A DNA stretch of 64,000 bases from Burkholderiales bacterium (GCA_016703325.1 JADJCH010000024.1:1-64000); one strand, 5' to 3'; positions 52,079-61,563 are shown, numbered from the stretch's first letter. The notes: a model not told the origin generated them from the letters alone. Numbers and translations are program-made.

Positions 52079-53479
52079 ATGACTCAGACAGACAGCAAGA
52101 CCACCGGTGGATTCGAGGCATCGGCACCCCAGTCGGTGCCGGTGTTCGTGGCAGCCCTTTCCGAGCCGCTGATTGCGGTGGGCTGCTTTCTTGCGGTGAC
52201 GCTGCTGCACGGCGAACCGGTGGGGCGCGCCGCCATGGTGCTGTGCATCCTGCTGCTGGTGCTGATGTTCCCAGGCACCAACCGCTACTACGAGCAGCGT
52301 CTGAACGCCGCGGTGGACATCGCGTCGGCCTGGGGGGTGGTGCTGGCCATCCTGGCCCTGTGCGGCTATGCGACCGACAGCGTCAAGTTTTTCGAGCCGA
52401 TGGTGCTGGTCTGGTGGGCGCTGCTGACGCCGCTGGTGCAGTTCGGCTCGGTGCTGGCCGGGCAGGCCGTCATGCGCCGCCATGCCCAGCAGCCCGACAC
52501 CCGGCGGCCGGCCCTGGTGATTGGTGCCGGGCCCCTGGGTGCCAAGGTGGCGCAGGCGCTGCACCAGCGCCGCAGTTTCGGCAGTGACTTCGTGGGCTAC
52601 CTGGAGGATCGCCAGCCCCAGCGCTGTGATCCCGGGGCGGTGGAGCACATCGTGGGCCGCTTCGACGAGGCGGCCGACTGCATCCGGCGCCTGCGGGTGC
52701 GCGACGTCTACATCACCCTGCCGTTGAGTTCACAGCCGCGCATCGTGCGCCTGCTGGCATCGCTGCACGACAGCGCGGTGTCCATCTACTTCGTGCCGGA
52801 CGTCTTTGGCGTCAGCGTCATCCAGGGCCGCATGCTCAACATGGATGGTGTGCCGGTGGTCAGCCTGCTGGAAAGCCCCTTCGTCGGCATCAACGGCCTG
52901 GTCAAGCGCCTGAGCGACCTGATGATCGCAGCGCTGCTGCTGGTGTTGCTGTCGCCGCTGATGCTGCTGATCGCCGCCGGGGTGAAGTTGGGCTCACCCG
53001 GCCCGGCCATCTTCCGCCAGCGCCGCAACGGGCTGGATGGCGAAGAGATCGTGGTCTACAAGTTCCGCTCGATGCGGGTGCAGGAAAACGGTGCCCAGGT
53101 GCGCCAGGCCACCCGTGACGATCCCCGCGTGACGCCTTTCGGTGCCTTCCTGCGGCGCACCTCGCTGGACGAGCTGCCGCAGTTCATCAACGTGCTGCAG
53201 GGGCGCATGAGCATTGTCGGCCCCAGGCCGCATGCGGTGGCCCACAATGAGCAGTACCGACCGATCATCCGCTCCTACATGGTGCGCCACAAGGTTCGCC
53301 CGGGCATCACCGGCTGGGCCCAGGTGAACGGACATCGCGGGGAGACCGACGTGATCGAGAAGATGGAGGCCCGCGTGGCCTACGACATCGAATACCTGCG
53401 CAACTGGTCGCTGGGACTGGATCTGCGCATCATTGCCCGCACGGTCAAGCTGGTGCTGCTGGACCGCAATGCCTTCTGA
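52079..53479 (+). CDS. undecaprenyl-phosphate sugar phosphotransferase (WcaJ-like)
   Basis: A protein of about 466 residues with four hydrophobic helices in the N-terminal part, a CoA-binding-like domain (VIGAGPLGAKVAQAL) and a fifth helix near 290. The catalytic C-terminal domain has VYKFRSMRVQENG, DDPRVTPFGAFLRRTSLDEL, MSIVGPRPHA and VRPGITGWAQVNG. It starts repeat-unit synthesis of exopolysaccharide by moving glucose-1-phosphate, probably, to undecaprenyl phosphate. ATG 52079 is used; an ATG-less extension to 52037 exists. It lies upstream of the EpsL-like gene. Confidence 0.93.
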   Translation: MTQTDSKTTGGFEASAPQSVPVFVAALSEPLIAVGCFLAVTLLHGEPVGRAAMVLCILLLVLMFPGTNRYYEQRLNAAVDIASAWGVVLAILALCGYATDSVKFFEPMVLVWWALLTPLVQFGSVLAGQAVMRRHAQQPDTRRPALVIGAGPLGAKVAQALHQRRSFGSDFVGYLEDRQPQRCDPGAVEHIVGRFDEAADCIRRLRVRDVYITLPLSSQPRIVRLLASLHDSAVSIYFVPDVFGVSVIQGRMLNMDGVPVVSLLESPFVGINGLVKRLSDLMIAALLLVLLSPLMLLIAAGVKLGSPGPAIFRQRRNGLDGEEIVVYKFRSMRVQENGAQVRQATRDDPRVTPFGAFLRRTSLDELPQFINVLQGRMSIVGPRPHAVAHNEQYRPIIRSYMVRHKVRPGITGWAQVNGHRGETDVIEKMEARVAYDIEYLRNWSLGLDLRIIARTVKLVLLDRNAF

Positions 53480-53540
53480 ATCACCTTCTGGCTGCCTTGC
53501 GCGCCGGCCCTGCAACGGACTTCACCTCAGGACCTGACCC

Positions 53541-54760
53541 ATGACGACTTCTCCACGACGCCGGCCCTGCAGCCCCACCCTCCTGGCAGCCTCCGCCGTG
53601 CTGCCGCTGTTGTGTGCACCAGCGTGGGCCGAAGGCAATCCGTACTACCTGGGGGCTGCGCTCACCGTCACCCAGGACAGCAACGTCCGCCGTGCCCGTG
53701 AAGGCTCCGAGCAGTCGGACACCATCACCGCCGCCGGGGTGAGGCTGGGCGTGGACCAGGCGTTGGGGCGGGGTCGCCTGGTGCTGGATGGCTCGGCCAA
53801 CAGCAACCGCTACAGTCGTGCGGCGGATCTCAACCATGTGGACTATGCGCTGCTGGGCCGGCTGGACTGGGCCACGGTGGAGCGGCTGTCCGGCACGGTG
53901 GCGGTGAACGGGGCCCAGCAGCTCTACCGCGACAGTGCCCGGGCCGATCAGGCCCGCACCGTGGTGCGCAGCGAGGGCATCTCGGCCCAGGCGGCCCTGG
54001 GGGTGGTGACCCGCCTGAGCTTTGAAGCCGGTGTGTCGGCCAGCCGGGTGCGTTACGACAACACCCTTTACCGCAGCAACGACCTCGACCAGAAGTCGGC
54101 CTTTGGCGGTCTGCGCTTGCGCCCAGTCCGGACCTGTCGCTGCGCACGCGCCTGCGGCGCACCGACATCGACTACCCGACCTACTCCACCCTGGGGGCCA
54201 ACAGCGTGCGCCGCAACGAACTGGAGATCGGCTCCACCTGGCGTCCCAGCGGAGCCAGCACCCTGGACGCTCAGCTCAGCCGGGCGCGCGATACGCACAG
54301 CATCGTGGCCGGGCGCAACTTCGACAGCTGGACGGGGGGCTTGTCCTGGAACTGGCGCGCCTCGGGCAAGACGGGCGTGGGCCTGTCCCTCAAGCGCGAG
54401 AGCAGCGTGGGCTCCTACGGTGATTACGGCCTGCCGGGGCTGGATACCGGTGAGGCCAAGCTGCGCACCGCCGTCAACCTCAACACCAGCTGGGAGGCCA
54501 CCGGCAAGATCCGCCTGACCGCGGGGCTGGGGTACGCCCGGCGCAACCTGGACGGCGCCTTCTCCACCGCTGCGTCCCAGCCGACCACCGACACCACCTC
54601 CTCCGCCAGCATCGGCATGGTCTACACCCTGCTGCGCAACGTGGAACTGGGCTGCTCCGTGGCGCACGAGAACCGCAGCGTCGGCAACGAGGCTTCGACC
54701 CTCACCTACCCCTACAGCGACACCCTGGTGCGCTGCTACGGCGAGGTGTTCCTGCGTTGA
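53541..54760 (+). pseudogene. EpsL-like outer-membrane barrel for exopolysaccharide, frameshifted
   Basis: Two reading frames together encode about 406 residues of one protein. The first (53541 on) has a signal peptide ending APAWAEGN and repeated beta-strands (YYLGAALTVTQDSNVRRARE). The second ends with the aromatic/charged C-terminus CYGEVFLR, typical of outer-membrane proteins. The break is at 54121-54125, where one C seems missing from a CCC run: restoring it joins GLRLRP to SPDLSLRTRLRR. The pattern fits EpsL-type barrels of exosortase-associated polysaccharide loci. It may be a real mutation or a sequencing error. Confidence 0.82.
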
Positions 54761-54806
54761 GGCCCGCGCCGCAGGCGGGCCCCCCATTCAAGGGGCCGTG
54801 CCGGCA

Positions 54807-54838
54807 ACGACAAAGGGGCCCTCGGGCCCCTTTGTCGT
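54807..54838 (+). terminator. bidirectional intrinsic terminator after the EpsL-like gene
   Basis: A 14-bp perfect stem ACGACAAAGGGGCC / GGCCCCTTTGTCGT around CTCG. It separates the EpsL-like gene from the convergent ugd gene. Neither side has a long U-run. Confidence 0.8.
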
Positions 54839-54908
54839 GGGTGTCGTCACCGCTGCGGTCGACTGTGCCGAAGCTCGGGACGGGCCCGAGCCATGCATCG
54901 CCAACGCT

Positions 54909-56231
54909 TCAGGGCCGGCCGATGGACTGGTACTCCAGCCCGAAGCCGCGGATCAGTGCCGGCTCGTAGAGGTTGCGGCCGTCGAAGACGCGCTTGTCCT
55001 TGAGGGTGTCGCGCAGGCCTTCGAAGTCCGGCGTGCGGAATTCCTTCCACTCCGTCACGATCAGCAGAGCGTCGGCGCCTTCCAGGGCCTGCATCTGCCC
55101 ATCGGCATAACTCAGGCCGGCCCAGCCTTCCATCACCCGGTTGGCCTCGGTAGCGGCCACCGGGTCGTAGGCCTGTACCTTGGCGCCGCGCTGAAGCAGC
55201 TCGGCGATGATGACGCGGCTGGGGGCTTCGCGCATGTCGTCGGTGTTGGGCTTGAAGGCCAGGCCCCACATCGCGAAGGTTTTGCCGCTCAGGTCTTCAC
55301 CGTAGGCCTTGACCACCTTCTGCACCAGCACCAGCTTCTGCTCGTCGTTGACGGCTTCCACAGCGGTCAGCATCTTGGAGGGCAGGCCGGCGTCGGCGGA
55401 GGTCTTGGCCAGCGCCTTGACGTCCTTGGGGAAGCAGCTGCCGCCGTAACCCGCGCCTGCGTAGAGGAAGTGCGTGCCGATGCGCGGATCGGAGCCGATG
55501 CCCGCGCGCACCAGTTCGATGTCAGCGCCCACCTTCTCGGCCAGGCGCGACAGCTCGTTCATGAAGCTGATGCGGGTGGCCAGCATGGCGTTGGCGGCGT
55601 ACTTGGTGAACTCGGCGCTCTTCACGTCCATCACCAGCAGGCGGTCGCGGTTGCGCACGAAGGGGGCGTACAGCGCACGCATCAGCAGGATGGCCTGCTC
55701 ATCCTCCGCACCCACCACCACCCGGTCGGGCTTCATGAAGTCCTGCACCGCTGCGCCTTCCTTCAGGAACTCCGGGTTGGAGCAGACCGAGAAGTGCAGG
55801 TCGTTGTGGCGCTTGGCCAGTTCGTCCGCCACCGCGGCGCGCACCTTGTCGGCGGTGCCCACCGGCACGGTGGACTTGTCGACGATGACCTTGTAGTCGG
55901 TCATCAGTCGGCCGATGTTGCGTGCCGCAGCCAGCACGTACTGCAGGTCGGCCGAACCGTCCTCGTCCGGCGGCGTGCCCACGGCGATGAACTGGATCGT
56001 GCCGTGCGCCACCGCGCGTTCGATGTCGGTGCTGAACTCCAGGCGGCCGGCGGCCACGTTGCGTCGCACCACCTCCAGCAGGCCCGGCTCGTGGATCGGG
56101 ATGCCGCCGTCGTTCAGGATCTTGATCTTGGCCGGATCCACGTCCAGGCAGAGCACATGGTTGCCCATCTCGGACAGGCACGCGCCGGTGACCAATCCAA
56201 CATAACCTGTGCCGACAACAGTGACCTTCAT
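54909..56231 (-). CDS. ugd: UDP-glucose 6-dehydrogenase
   Basis: A protein of 440 residues. It opens with the NAD-binding MKVTVVGTGYVGLVTGACLS, has the sugar-binding NPEFLKEGAAVQDFMKPDRV and the catalytic cysteine in GAGYGGSCFPKDVKALAKTS. It makes UDP-glucuronate for surface polysaccharides, fitting the neighbouring polysaccharide genes. Start MKVTVVG at 56231 behind GGAACG. It is convergent with the EpsL-like gene. Confidence 0.97.
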   Translation of the reverse strand: MKVTVVGTGYVGLVTGACLSEMGNHVLCLDVDPAKIKILNDGGIPIHEPGLLEVVRRNVAAGRLEFSTDIERAVAHGTIQFIAVGTPPDEDGSADLQYVLAAARNIGRLMTDYKVIVDKSTVPVGTADKVRAAVADELAKRHNDLHFSVCSNPEFLKEGAAVQDFMKPDRVVVGAEDEQAILLMRALYAPFVRNRDRLLVMDVKSAEFTKYAANAMLATRISFMNELSRLAEKVGADIELVRAGIGSDPRIGTHFLYAGAGYGGSCFPKDVKALAKTSADAGLPSKMLTAVEAVNDEQKLVLVQKVVKAYGEDLSGKTFAMWGLAFKPNTDDMREAPSRVIIAELLQRGAKVQAYDPVAATEANRVMEGWAGLSYADGQMQALEGADALLIVTEWKEFRTPDFEGLRDTLKDKRVFDGRNLYEPALIRGFGLEYQSIGRP

Positions 56232-56497
56232 GGGGAGACGTTCCTTGGAATGCGCAGCGAGGGCGCAGAAAACCTGATTGGCAAAAAGTGAGTGGCGATT
56301 TGTAGCCGATTTAGGGGCCTTTCCGGATGACTGGCCGCAGGAAAGTGCCTACGCGGCGCGAAAACCTGCCGCCGCAGGCTTCCGGTGCACCCCCAGGCTT
56401 CCCCAGAAACTCCCCACTGAGGGGGAGTGACAGCCGCAGGCACTGCGCCAGCATCGGTAGCCACCGCGGCGCCTGTGCGCTGCATGAAGGAGCGACG

Positions 56498-57379
56498 ATG
56501 CACCAACCGAATGGCGCCTGGAGCCGGCGCCGCTGGCTCAAGACCGGTGTCCTGATGTGGGGGTTCGGGCGGCTGGCGCGGGCCGATGAGACCCTGCGAC
56601 CGCCCGTGCTGAGCCTGGCGCGGCCGATGCCTCCGGGCCTGCACCCCGAGGGTTGGCTGGTCAGCGAGAAGTACGACGGCGTGCGCGCCCACTGGGACGG
56701 CCAACAGCTGCGCAGCCGCAGCGGCCACCGCATCGCATTGCCGCAGGTACTGCTGGCCCAGCTGCCGTCCGGCCAGCCGCTGGATGGGGAGCTCTGGCTG
56801 GGGCGCGGCCAGTTTCAGTCCCTGATGTCGCTGCTCCAGACCGCGGACGCGGCGGCGCCGGGCTGGCAGCACCTGCGCTACATGGTGTTCGACTGGCCCG
56901 GCGGACCGGGGCGTTTCGATGAGCGCATCGCTGCGCTGCGGGCCCGTTTGCATGCGCCCGGCGAGGGGCCTGGCCCGGTGGAGGTGGTCGAGCAGTTGAG
57001 CTTCGAGACCCGGGTCGAGCTGCGCAGGCATTTCCAGTCGATGGTGACCGCAGGAGCGGAGGGCCTGGTGCTGCACCGTGCAGATGCTCCCTGGGAAGCC
57101 GGGCGAAGCGACCATCTGCTGAAGTGGAAGCCGGTGCAGGATGCCGAGGCGGTGGTGATCGCCCACCTGCCCGGGCAGGGCCGGTTCACCGGCCAGGTGG
57201 GTGCGCTGCGGGTGCGCGATGCCGAGGGCCGTGTCTTCAGCGTCGGCTCCGGACTGGACGATGCCACCCGGCGTGCGCCGCCGCCGATCGGCAGCCTGAT
57301 CACCTACCAGCACCGCGGCTGGACTTCGCGCGGGCTGCCGCGTTTTGCCACCTACCTGCGCGAACGCAGGGAGCCCTGA
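56498..57379 (+). CDS. exported ATP-dependent DNA ligase (LigE-like)
   Basis: A minimal ligase of 293 residues. An N-terminal signal with twin Arg (SRRRWLKTGVLMWGFGRLAR) suggests export by Tat or Sec. Motif I with the adenylated lysine is SEKYDGVRAHWDG, followed by GELWLGRGQFQSL (motif III) and GLVLHRADAPW and LLKWKP (motifs IV-V). A small OB domain ends it. LigE-type ligases act in the periplasm, with a proposed role in DNA uptake or extracellular DNA. AAGGAG precedes ATG 56498; the frame to 56327 is unsupported. It stands alone next to sbcB. Confidence 0.9.
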   Translation: MHQPNGAWSRRRWLKTGVLMWGFGRLARADETLRPPVLSLARPMPPGLHPEGWLVSEKYDGVRAHWDGQQLRSRSGHRIALPQVLLAQLPSGQPLDGELWLGRGQFQSLMSLLQTADAAAPGWQHLRYMVFDWPGGPGRFDERIAALRARLHAPGEGPGPVEVVEQLSFETRVELRRHFQSMVTAGAEGLVLHRADAPWEAGRSDHLLKWKPVQDAEAVVIAHLPGQGRFTGQVGALRVRDAEGRVFSVGSGLDDATRRAPPPIGSLITYQHRGWTSRGLPRFATYLRERREP

Positions 57380-57459
57380 GGCGATGTGGTTGCTGCTGCG
57401 TTCTGAGGTAAGGTCGGGCCCTCTGTTCCTCTGTGTGACCCGACTTCCACCGCGCATCC

Positions 57460-58914
57460 GTGAGTGACCTCAGCTTCTTCTGGCACGACTACGAAACCTT
57501 CGGCCGCCAGCCCCGTCGGGACCGCCCGGCGCAGTTTGCCGGGCTGCGCACCGATGCCAACCTGCAGGAGATCGACGCGCCGCTGATGTTCCACTGCCAG
57601 CCCGCGCCGGACTTCCTGCCCGACCCGGAAAGCTGCCTGCTCACCGGCATCCTGCCGCAGGAGTGCCTGGCGCGCGGCCTGCCGGAGGTGGCCTTTGCCG
57701 AGGCCATCCACGAACAGCTGGCCCGGCCCGGCACCGTGGGGGTGGGTTACAACTCCATCCGCTTTGACGACGAGGTCACCCGCCACCTGTTCTGGCGCAA
57801 CCTGATCGACCCCTATGCGCGCGAGTGGCAGAACGCCTGCGGCCGCTGGGACCTGCTGGATGTGCTGCGCTGCTGCCACGCGTTGCGGCCGGAAGGCATC
57901 GAATGGCCGCGCCAGCCGGACGGACGTACCTCCTTCAAGCTGGAACTTCTGACCGCCGCCAACGGCCTGCAGCACGAGGCGGCGCACGATGCGCTGTCGG
58001 ACGTGCGGGCCACCGTGGCGCTGGCGCGTCGGGTCAGGGAGTGCCAGCCGCGCCTGTTCGACTTCTGTCTACGCCTGCGCCAGAAGTCCGAGGTGTTGGC
58101 TGAAATCGAGTCCGCTCAGCGGCAGGGCCGGCCCTTCCTGCACATCTCCGGCATGTACGGCGTGGAGCGCGGCTGCCTGGCGCTCGTGTGGCCGCTGGCG
58201 CCGCACCCGCGCAACAAAAACGAGATCATCGTCTGGGACCTGGCCCACGACCCCGCCGAGCTGTTCACCCTGGATGCGGCGGCGATCCGCGAGCGGCTCT
58301 TCACCCGCAGCGAGGATCTGCCCGAGGGGGTGGCGCGGCTGCCGATCAAGACGATCCACCTGAACCGCGCGCCGATCGTCATCGGCAACCTCAAGACGCT
58401 GGGCCCGGAACAGGCCGCGCGCTGGGGCGTGGACATCCCCACCGCCCTGCAGCATGCCGAAACCGCTGCCCGGCGCGGTGCCAGCCTGGGCGGGATGTGG
58501 GATGAGGTGTTTGCCCGCCCGCCCTCGGCAGCCCCGGTGGATGTGGACGAGGACCTCTACGGCGGCTTCATCGGCCCGGCCGACCGCCGTACGCTGGAGC
58601 GACTGCGCGCCCTGTCGCCCGAAGCGCTGGCCGAACGCCACCCGGCCTTCGAGGACGGCCGGTTGGACGAACTGCTGTTTCGCTTCCGCGCCCGCAACCA
58701 CCCCCAGACCCTGGGAGACGACGAGCGCACTCGCTGGCAGCAGCACTGTGCCGACCGTCTGCACGGCGGTGCCGGCGGCGCGGTGACGTTGGCCGCTTTC
58801 CTGGAGCGCATCGACCAGCTCAGCGAGGCCCTGCCAGAAGACGACGAACGCGGTCCGGCGTTGCTGGGCGCGCTGGTCGAATACGCCGAGCAGATCGCCC
58901 CCGAACAGGGCTGA
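57460..58914 (+). CDS. sbcB: exodeoxyribonuclease I
   Basis: A protein of 484 residues starting at GTG 57460. The DEDD exonuclease motifs are visible: FFWHDYETFGRQPRRDRPAQ (exo I), VGYNSIRFDDEVTRHLFWRN (exo II) and the HDALSDVRATVALARR (exo III). The C-terminal half is the SH3-like and helical part of E. coli ExoI. It degrades single-stranded DNA 3' to 5' in recombination and repair. It lies 80 bp after the ligase gene. Confidence 0.96.
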   Translation: MSDLSFFWHDYETFGRQPRRDRPAQFAGLRTDANLQEIDAPLMFHCQPAPDFLPDPESCLLTGILPQECLARGLPEVAFAEAIHEQLARPGTVGVGYNSIRFDDEVTRHLFWRNLIDPYAREWQNACGRWDLLDVLRCCHALRPEGIEWPRQPDGRTSFKLELLTAANGLQHEAAHDALSDVRATVALARRVRECQPRLFDFCLRLRQKSEVLAEIESAQRQGRPFLHISGMYGVERGCLALVWPLAPHPRNKNEIIVWDLAHDPAELFTLDAAAIRERLFTRSEDLPEGVARLPIKTIHLNRAPIVIGNLKTLGPEQAARWGVDIPTALQHAETAARRGASLGGMWDEVFARPPSAAPVDVDEDLYGGFIGPADRRTLERLRALSPEALAERHPAFEDGRLDELLFRFRARNHPQTLGDDERTRWQQHCADRLHGGAGGAVTLAAFLERIDQLSEALPEDDERGPALLGALVEYAEQIAPEQG

Positions 58915-58950
58915 ATCCGGCCCTGCAGCCGTCCCGCCGCTTTCCCGTAC

Positions 58951-58980
58951 ATTCCCCGCAGATTCCCCGCAGATTCCCCG
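58951..58980 (+). repeat. direct 11-bp repeats between sbcB and ylqF
   Basis: ATTCCCCGCAG occurs twice in tandem (58951-58972), followed by a partial ATTCCCCG copy; CCCGTAC flanks both ends. It lies in the 88-bp gap ahead of ylqF. No hairpin or known box is apparent. Confidence 0.7.
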
Positions 58981-59002
58981 TACAGGGCACACCACAACCG
59001 AC

Positions 59003-60109
59003 ATGAGCATTCAGTGGTTCCCCGGCCACATGGCCACCACCCGCCGCGCGATCGCCGACCGCGTCAAGGACGGCATCGACGTGGTGATCGAGATGCTGGA
59101 TGCCCGCCTGCCCGGCTCCAGTGCCAATCCGCTGCTGGCCGACCTGACCCACGGTCGTCGGGCGTTGAAGATCCTCAACAAGCAGGACCTGGCCGACGCG
59201 GCGCACACGGAAGCCTGGCTTGCCCACTACAACGCCCAGCCCGGCACCCGCGCCATCGGCCTGGACGCCAGCGCCAGTGCGCCGGCGCAACGCATCATGG
59301 CCGCGGCGCGCGAGCTGGCGCCCCACCGCCGCGGTCTGGACAAGCCTCTGCGCCTGCTGATCTGCGGTGTACCCAACGTCGGCAAGTCCACGCTGATCAA
59401 CACCCTGGCCGGCAAACGTGCCGCCAAGACTGGCGACGAGCCTGGCATCACCAAACAGGAGCAGCGCATCGCCCTGGCCAGCGACTGCTACCTCTACGAC
59501 ACACCCGGCATGCTCTGGCCGAAGATCCTGGTGGATCAGGCCGGCTACCACCTGGCCGCCAGCGGCGCGGTGGGCCGCAACGCGCTGGACGAGGAGGTGG
59601 TGGCCGCGGAACTGATCGGCCGGCTGCGCCAGCTCTACCCGCAGGTGCTGACCGCGCGCTACCGACTGACCGACGGTGTCGAAGTGGCCGAAGTGGCCGA
59701 AGTGGCCGAAGTGGCCGAAGTGGCCGAAGTGGCTGATTCAGGCCTGAACGACCTGGAGCTGCTGGAGGCCATCGGCCGCAAACGCGGCTGCCTGCGCCCG
59801 GGCGGGGTGGTGGACCGGCAGAAGGCGGCCGAGGCGGTGCTCAACGACTTCCGCTGCGGCGCGCTGGGCCGCATCACGCTGGAGGCGCCCGAGGAGTTTG
59901 CGCAGTGGACCGCCGCGGCCCAGGCCGCCGAAGAGGCCCGCCAGGCCGAGCGGGCGGCCGGCCGGCGGGGGCGGCGCGGTGCGCTGGCGCGTTTCGCGGA
60001 GGAAGAGGTCGATGTCGAGGCAGGCGATGAAGCGGGCGAGGGCAGCGCTGAGGGCATCGCCGTACCGCGGCCGGCGCGGCGCCCGCGCGGCCCGCGCCAG
60101 AGCCGCTGA
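59003..60109 (+). CDS. ylqF: YlqF/RbgA-type ribosome biogenesis GTPase with an internal repeat
   Basis: A protein of 368 residues with circularly permuted GTPase motifs: G4 ILNKQDLAD comes before G1 GVPNVGKSTLIN and G3 LYDTPGMLWPKI. It begins MSIQWFPGHMATTRRAI, the family hallmark. These GTPases help the large ribosomal subunit mature. Unusual here is a run of six Glu-Val-Ala units at about residues 227-244, encoded by a 9-bp tandem repeat, and a long charged C-terminal tail. Confidence 0.93.
   Translation: MSIQWFPGHMATTRRAIADRVKDGIDVVIEMLDARLPGSSANPLLADLTHGRRALKILNKQDLADAAHTEAWLAHYNAQPGTRAIGLDASASAPAQRIMAAARELAPHRRGLDKPLRLLICGVPNVGKSTLINTLAGKRAAKTGDEPGITKQEQRIALASDCYLYDTPGMLWPKILVDQAGYHLAASGAVGRNALDEEVVAAELIGRLRQLYPQVLTARYRLTDGVEVAEVAEVAEVAEVAEVADSGLNDLELLEAIGRKRGCLRPGGVVDRQKAAEAVLNDFRCGALGRITLEAPEEFAQWTAAAQAAEEARQAERAAGRRGRRGALARFAEEEVDVEAGDEAGEGSAEGIAVPRPARRPRGPRQSR
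59681..59734 (+). repeat. six tandem copies of a 9-bp unit inside ylqF
   Basis: GAAGTGGCC is repeated five times perfectly and a sixth time as GAAGTGGCT. The repeat codes Glu-Val-Ala in frame in a linker between the GTPase core and the C-terminal helical domain. It is a candidate for copy-number variation among strains. Confidence 0.97.
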
Positions 60110-60168
60110 CCGGTCACAGGTTCTCAGGTCGGCATCGACCCCCCGCTGCGGTGGCGGCGGGGCAGGGT

Positions 60169-60927
60169 TCAGCCGCGCAGCCCGTCGAACAGCAGCTTCA
60201 GCCCGCTGATGGCGGTGCCGGCCCAGACCAGCCGGAAGAACCAGGCCTTGGAGATCCGTCCGGAGGCCCACACCCCCAGCCGCACGCCCACCGCCGCCAC
60301 CGGCAGCAGCAGGGCCGAGGTGGCCAGGTTGCGCAGGTCGATCAGCCCCAGCAGGCTGTAGGGCAGCCACTTGGAATAGTTGATGGTGGTGAAGAACACC
60401 GCGCTGGTGGCCGCGAAATGCAGGGGCTCCATGCGCCGGGGCAGCAAGGCCATCGCGATCGGCGGGCCGCCGGCGTGCGCGATGAAGCTGGTGAAGCCGG
60501 AGAAGGCCGCCAGCGCGCCGGTCTGCAGCGGCCCGGGCGGTGGTGCATCGGCGCGCGGCGGCCGCAGCCACTGCAGCAGCAGGAATCCCAATGTCACCGC
60601 GCCCACCAGACCGGACACGGTGGCCGGGTTGAGCGCCCCAAAACCCCACCAGCCCAAGCCCAGCCCGAGCAGGCCAGCCGGCAACAGCTGGCGCAGCACC
60701 CCCCAGTCCGGGCCGCGTCGAAGGGCCCACAGGCCCATCAGGTCCGCCGCACAGAGGATCGGCAGCATGATCGCCGCCGCCTGCGGCACCGTGACCGCCA
60801 GCGCCAGCATGGGGGTGGCCAGCGAGCCGATGCCCGAGGCAAAGCCGGACTTGGACAGCCCGATCAGCAGCGCCCCCGGGATGGCCAGGGCGTAGAAAAC
60901 CGGCTCGGAGATGACCCCCAGGCTCAT
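60169..60927 (-). CDS. TauE/SafE-family membrane transporter
   Basis: A protein of 252 residues with seven or eight hydrophobic helices. The opening AIPGALLIGLSKSGFASGIG and the mid GFTSFIAHAGGPPIAMALLP are the two repeats of the TauE/SafE family, whose members export sulfite or sulfonate-type anions. It is convergent with ylqF. The substrate is not inferred. Confidence 0.92.
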   Translation of the reverse strand: MSLGVISEPVFYALAIPGALLIGLSKSGFASGIGSLATPMLALAVTVPQAAAIMLPILCAADLMGLWALRRGPDWGVLRQLLPAGLLGLGLGWWGFGALNPATVSGLVGAVTLGFLLLQWLRPPRADAPPPGPLQTGALAAFSGFTSFIAHAGGPPIAMALLPRRMEPLHFAATSAVFFTTINYSKWLPYSLLGLIDLRNLATSALLLPVAAVGVRLGVWASGRISKAWFFRLVWAGTAISGLKLLFDGLRG

Positions 60928-60969
60928 CGGTGGGCCCCGGCCGGGTGCCGGGTGGGTGTGCCGCGTTGC

Positions 60970-61563
60970 TCAGGCGACGACACAGGCGTCCTCGAAGGCC
61001 AGGCGCGCCGCGCGTGCGCGCAGCCCGGCCGGGTCGCCATGGCCGAGGTTGCACACCACCATCGTCTTGACCGCGCGGCCGCCCCAGAAAGCGGCGTCCA
61101 CCGCCGCAGCATCGAAGCCGGCCATCGGCCCGCAGTCCAGCCCCAGCGAGCGGGCGGCCAGGATGAAGTAGCCGATCTGCAGCCCCGCGTTCAGGCTGGA
61201 CATGCCCTCGCGCGCGGCCGGCTGCCCCGCCAGGCGCTCGGCCACCGCGCTGGCGTGCGGGGCCAGCAGCGGCATCTGGGTGTGGAAATCCAGGTCACGG
61301 CCCAGCAGCGCCACGGCCGGCGCGGCGGCCGTCTTGGCCCGGTTGCCTTCGGCCATCAGCGGGATCAGGCGCTCCCGGGCTTCGGGCGATTGCACGAAGC
61401 ACACCCGCAGCGGGCTGGTGTTCATCGCGGTGGGGCCCCATTTGGCCAGGTCGTAGAGCTGCCGCAGCTGGGCGGCGTCGACCGGCTCATCGCGCCAGGC
61501 GTTGTGGGTGCGGGCATCGGTGAAGAGCTGGGCCAGGGCGGCGGCGTCGAGGGCTGGGGTCAT
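60970..61563 (-). CDS. malonic semialdehyde reductase-type nitroreductase (RutE/HadB-like)
   Basis: A flavin-dependent nitroreductase-fold protein of 197 residues. RutE-like motifs are visible: LAQLFTDARTHNAWRDEPVD, LAKWGPTAMNTSPLRVCFVQ and AARSLGLDCGPMAGFDAAAV. RutE reduces malonic semialdehyde from uracil breakdown; no other rut gene is nearby, so the role here may differ. ATG 61563 matches the family start; the frame continues to 61659. It lies 42 bp ahead of the TauE/SafE gene. Confidence 0.88.
   Translation of the reverse strand: MTPALDAAALAQLFTDARTHNAWRDEPVDAAQLRQLYDLAKWGPTAMNTSPLRVCFVQSPEARERLIPLMAEGNRAKTAAAPAVALLGRDLDFHTQMPLLAPHASAVAERLAGQPAAREGMSSLNAGLQIGYFILAARSLGLDCGPMAGFDAAAVDAAFWGGRAVKTMVVCNLGHGDPAGLRARAARLAFEDACVVA

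Noticed and set aside
49378..52080. Open frame of 900 codons on the minus strand
   Set aside because: Antisense to the REC-PAS-GGDEF-EAL gene, which has intact catalytic motifs.
59681..59734. CRISPR-like or phase-variation repeat
   Set aside because: The unit is 9 bp without spacers, and multiples of three cannot switch the frame.
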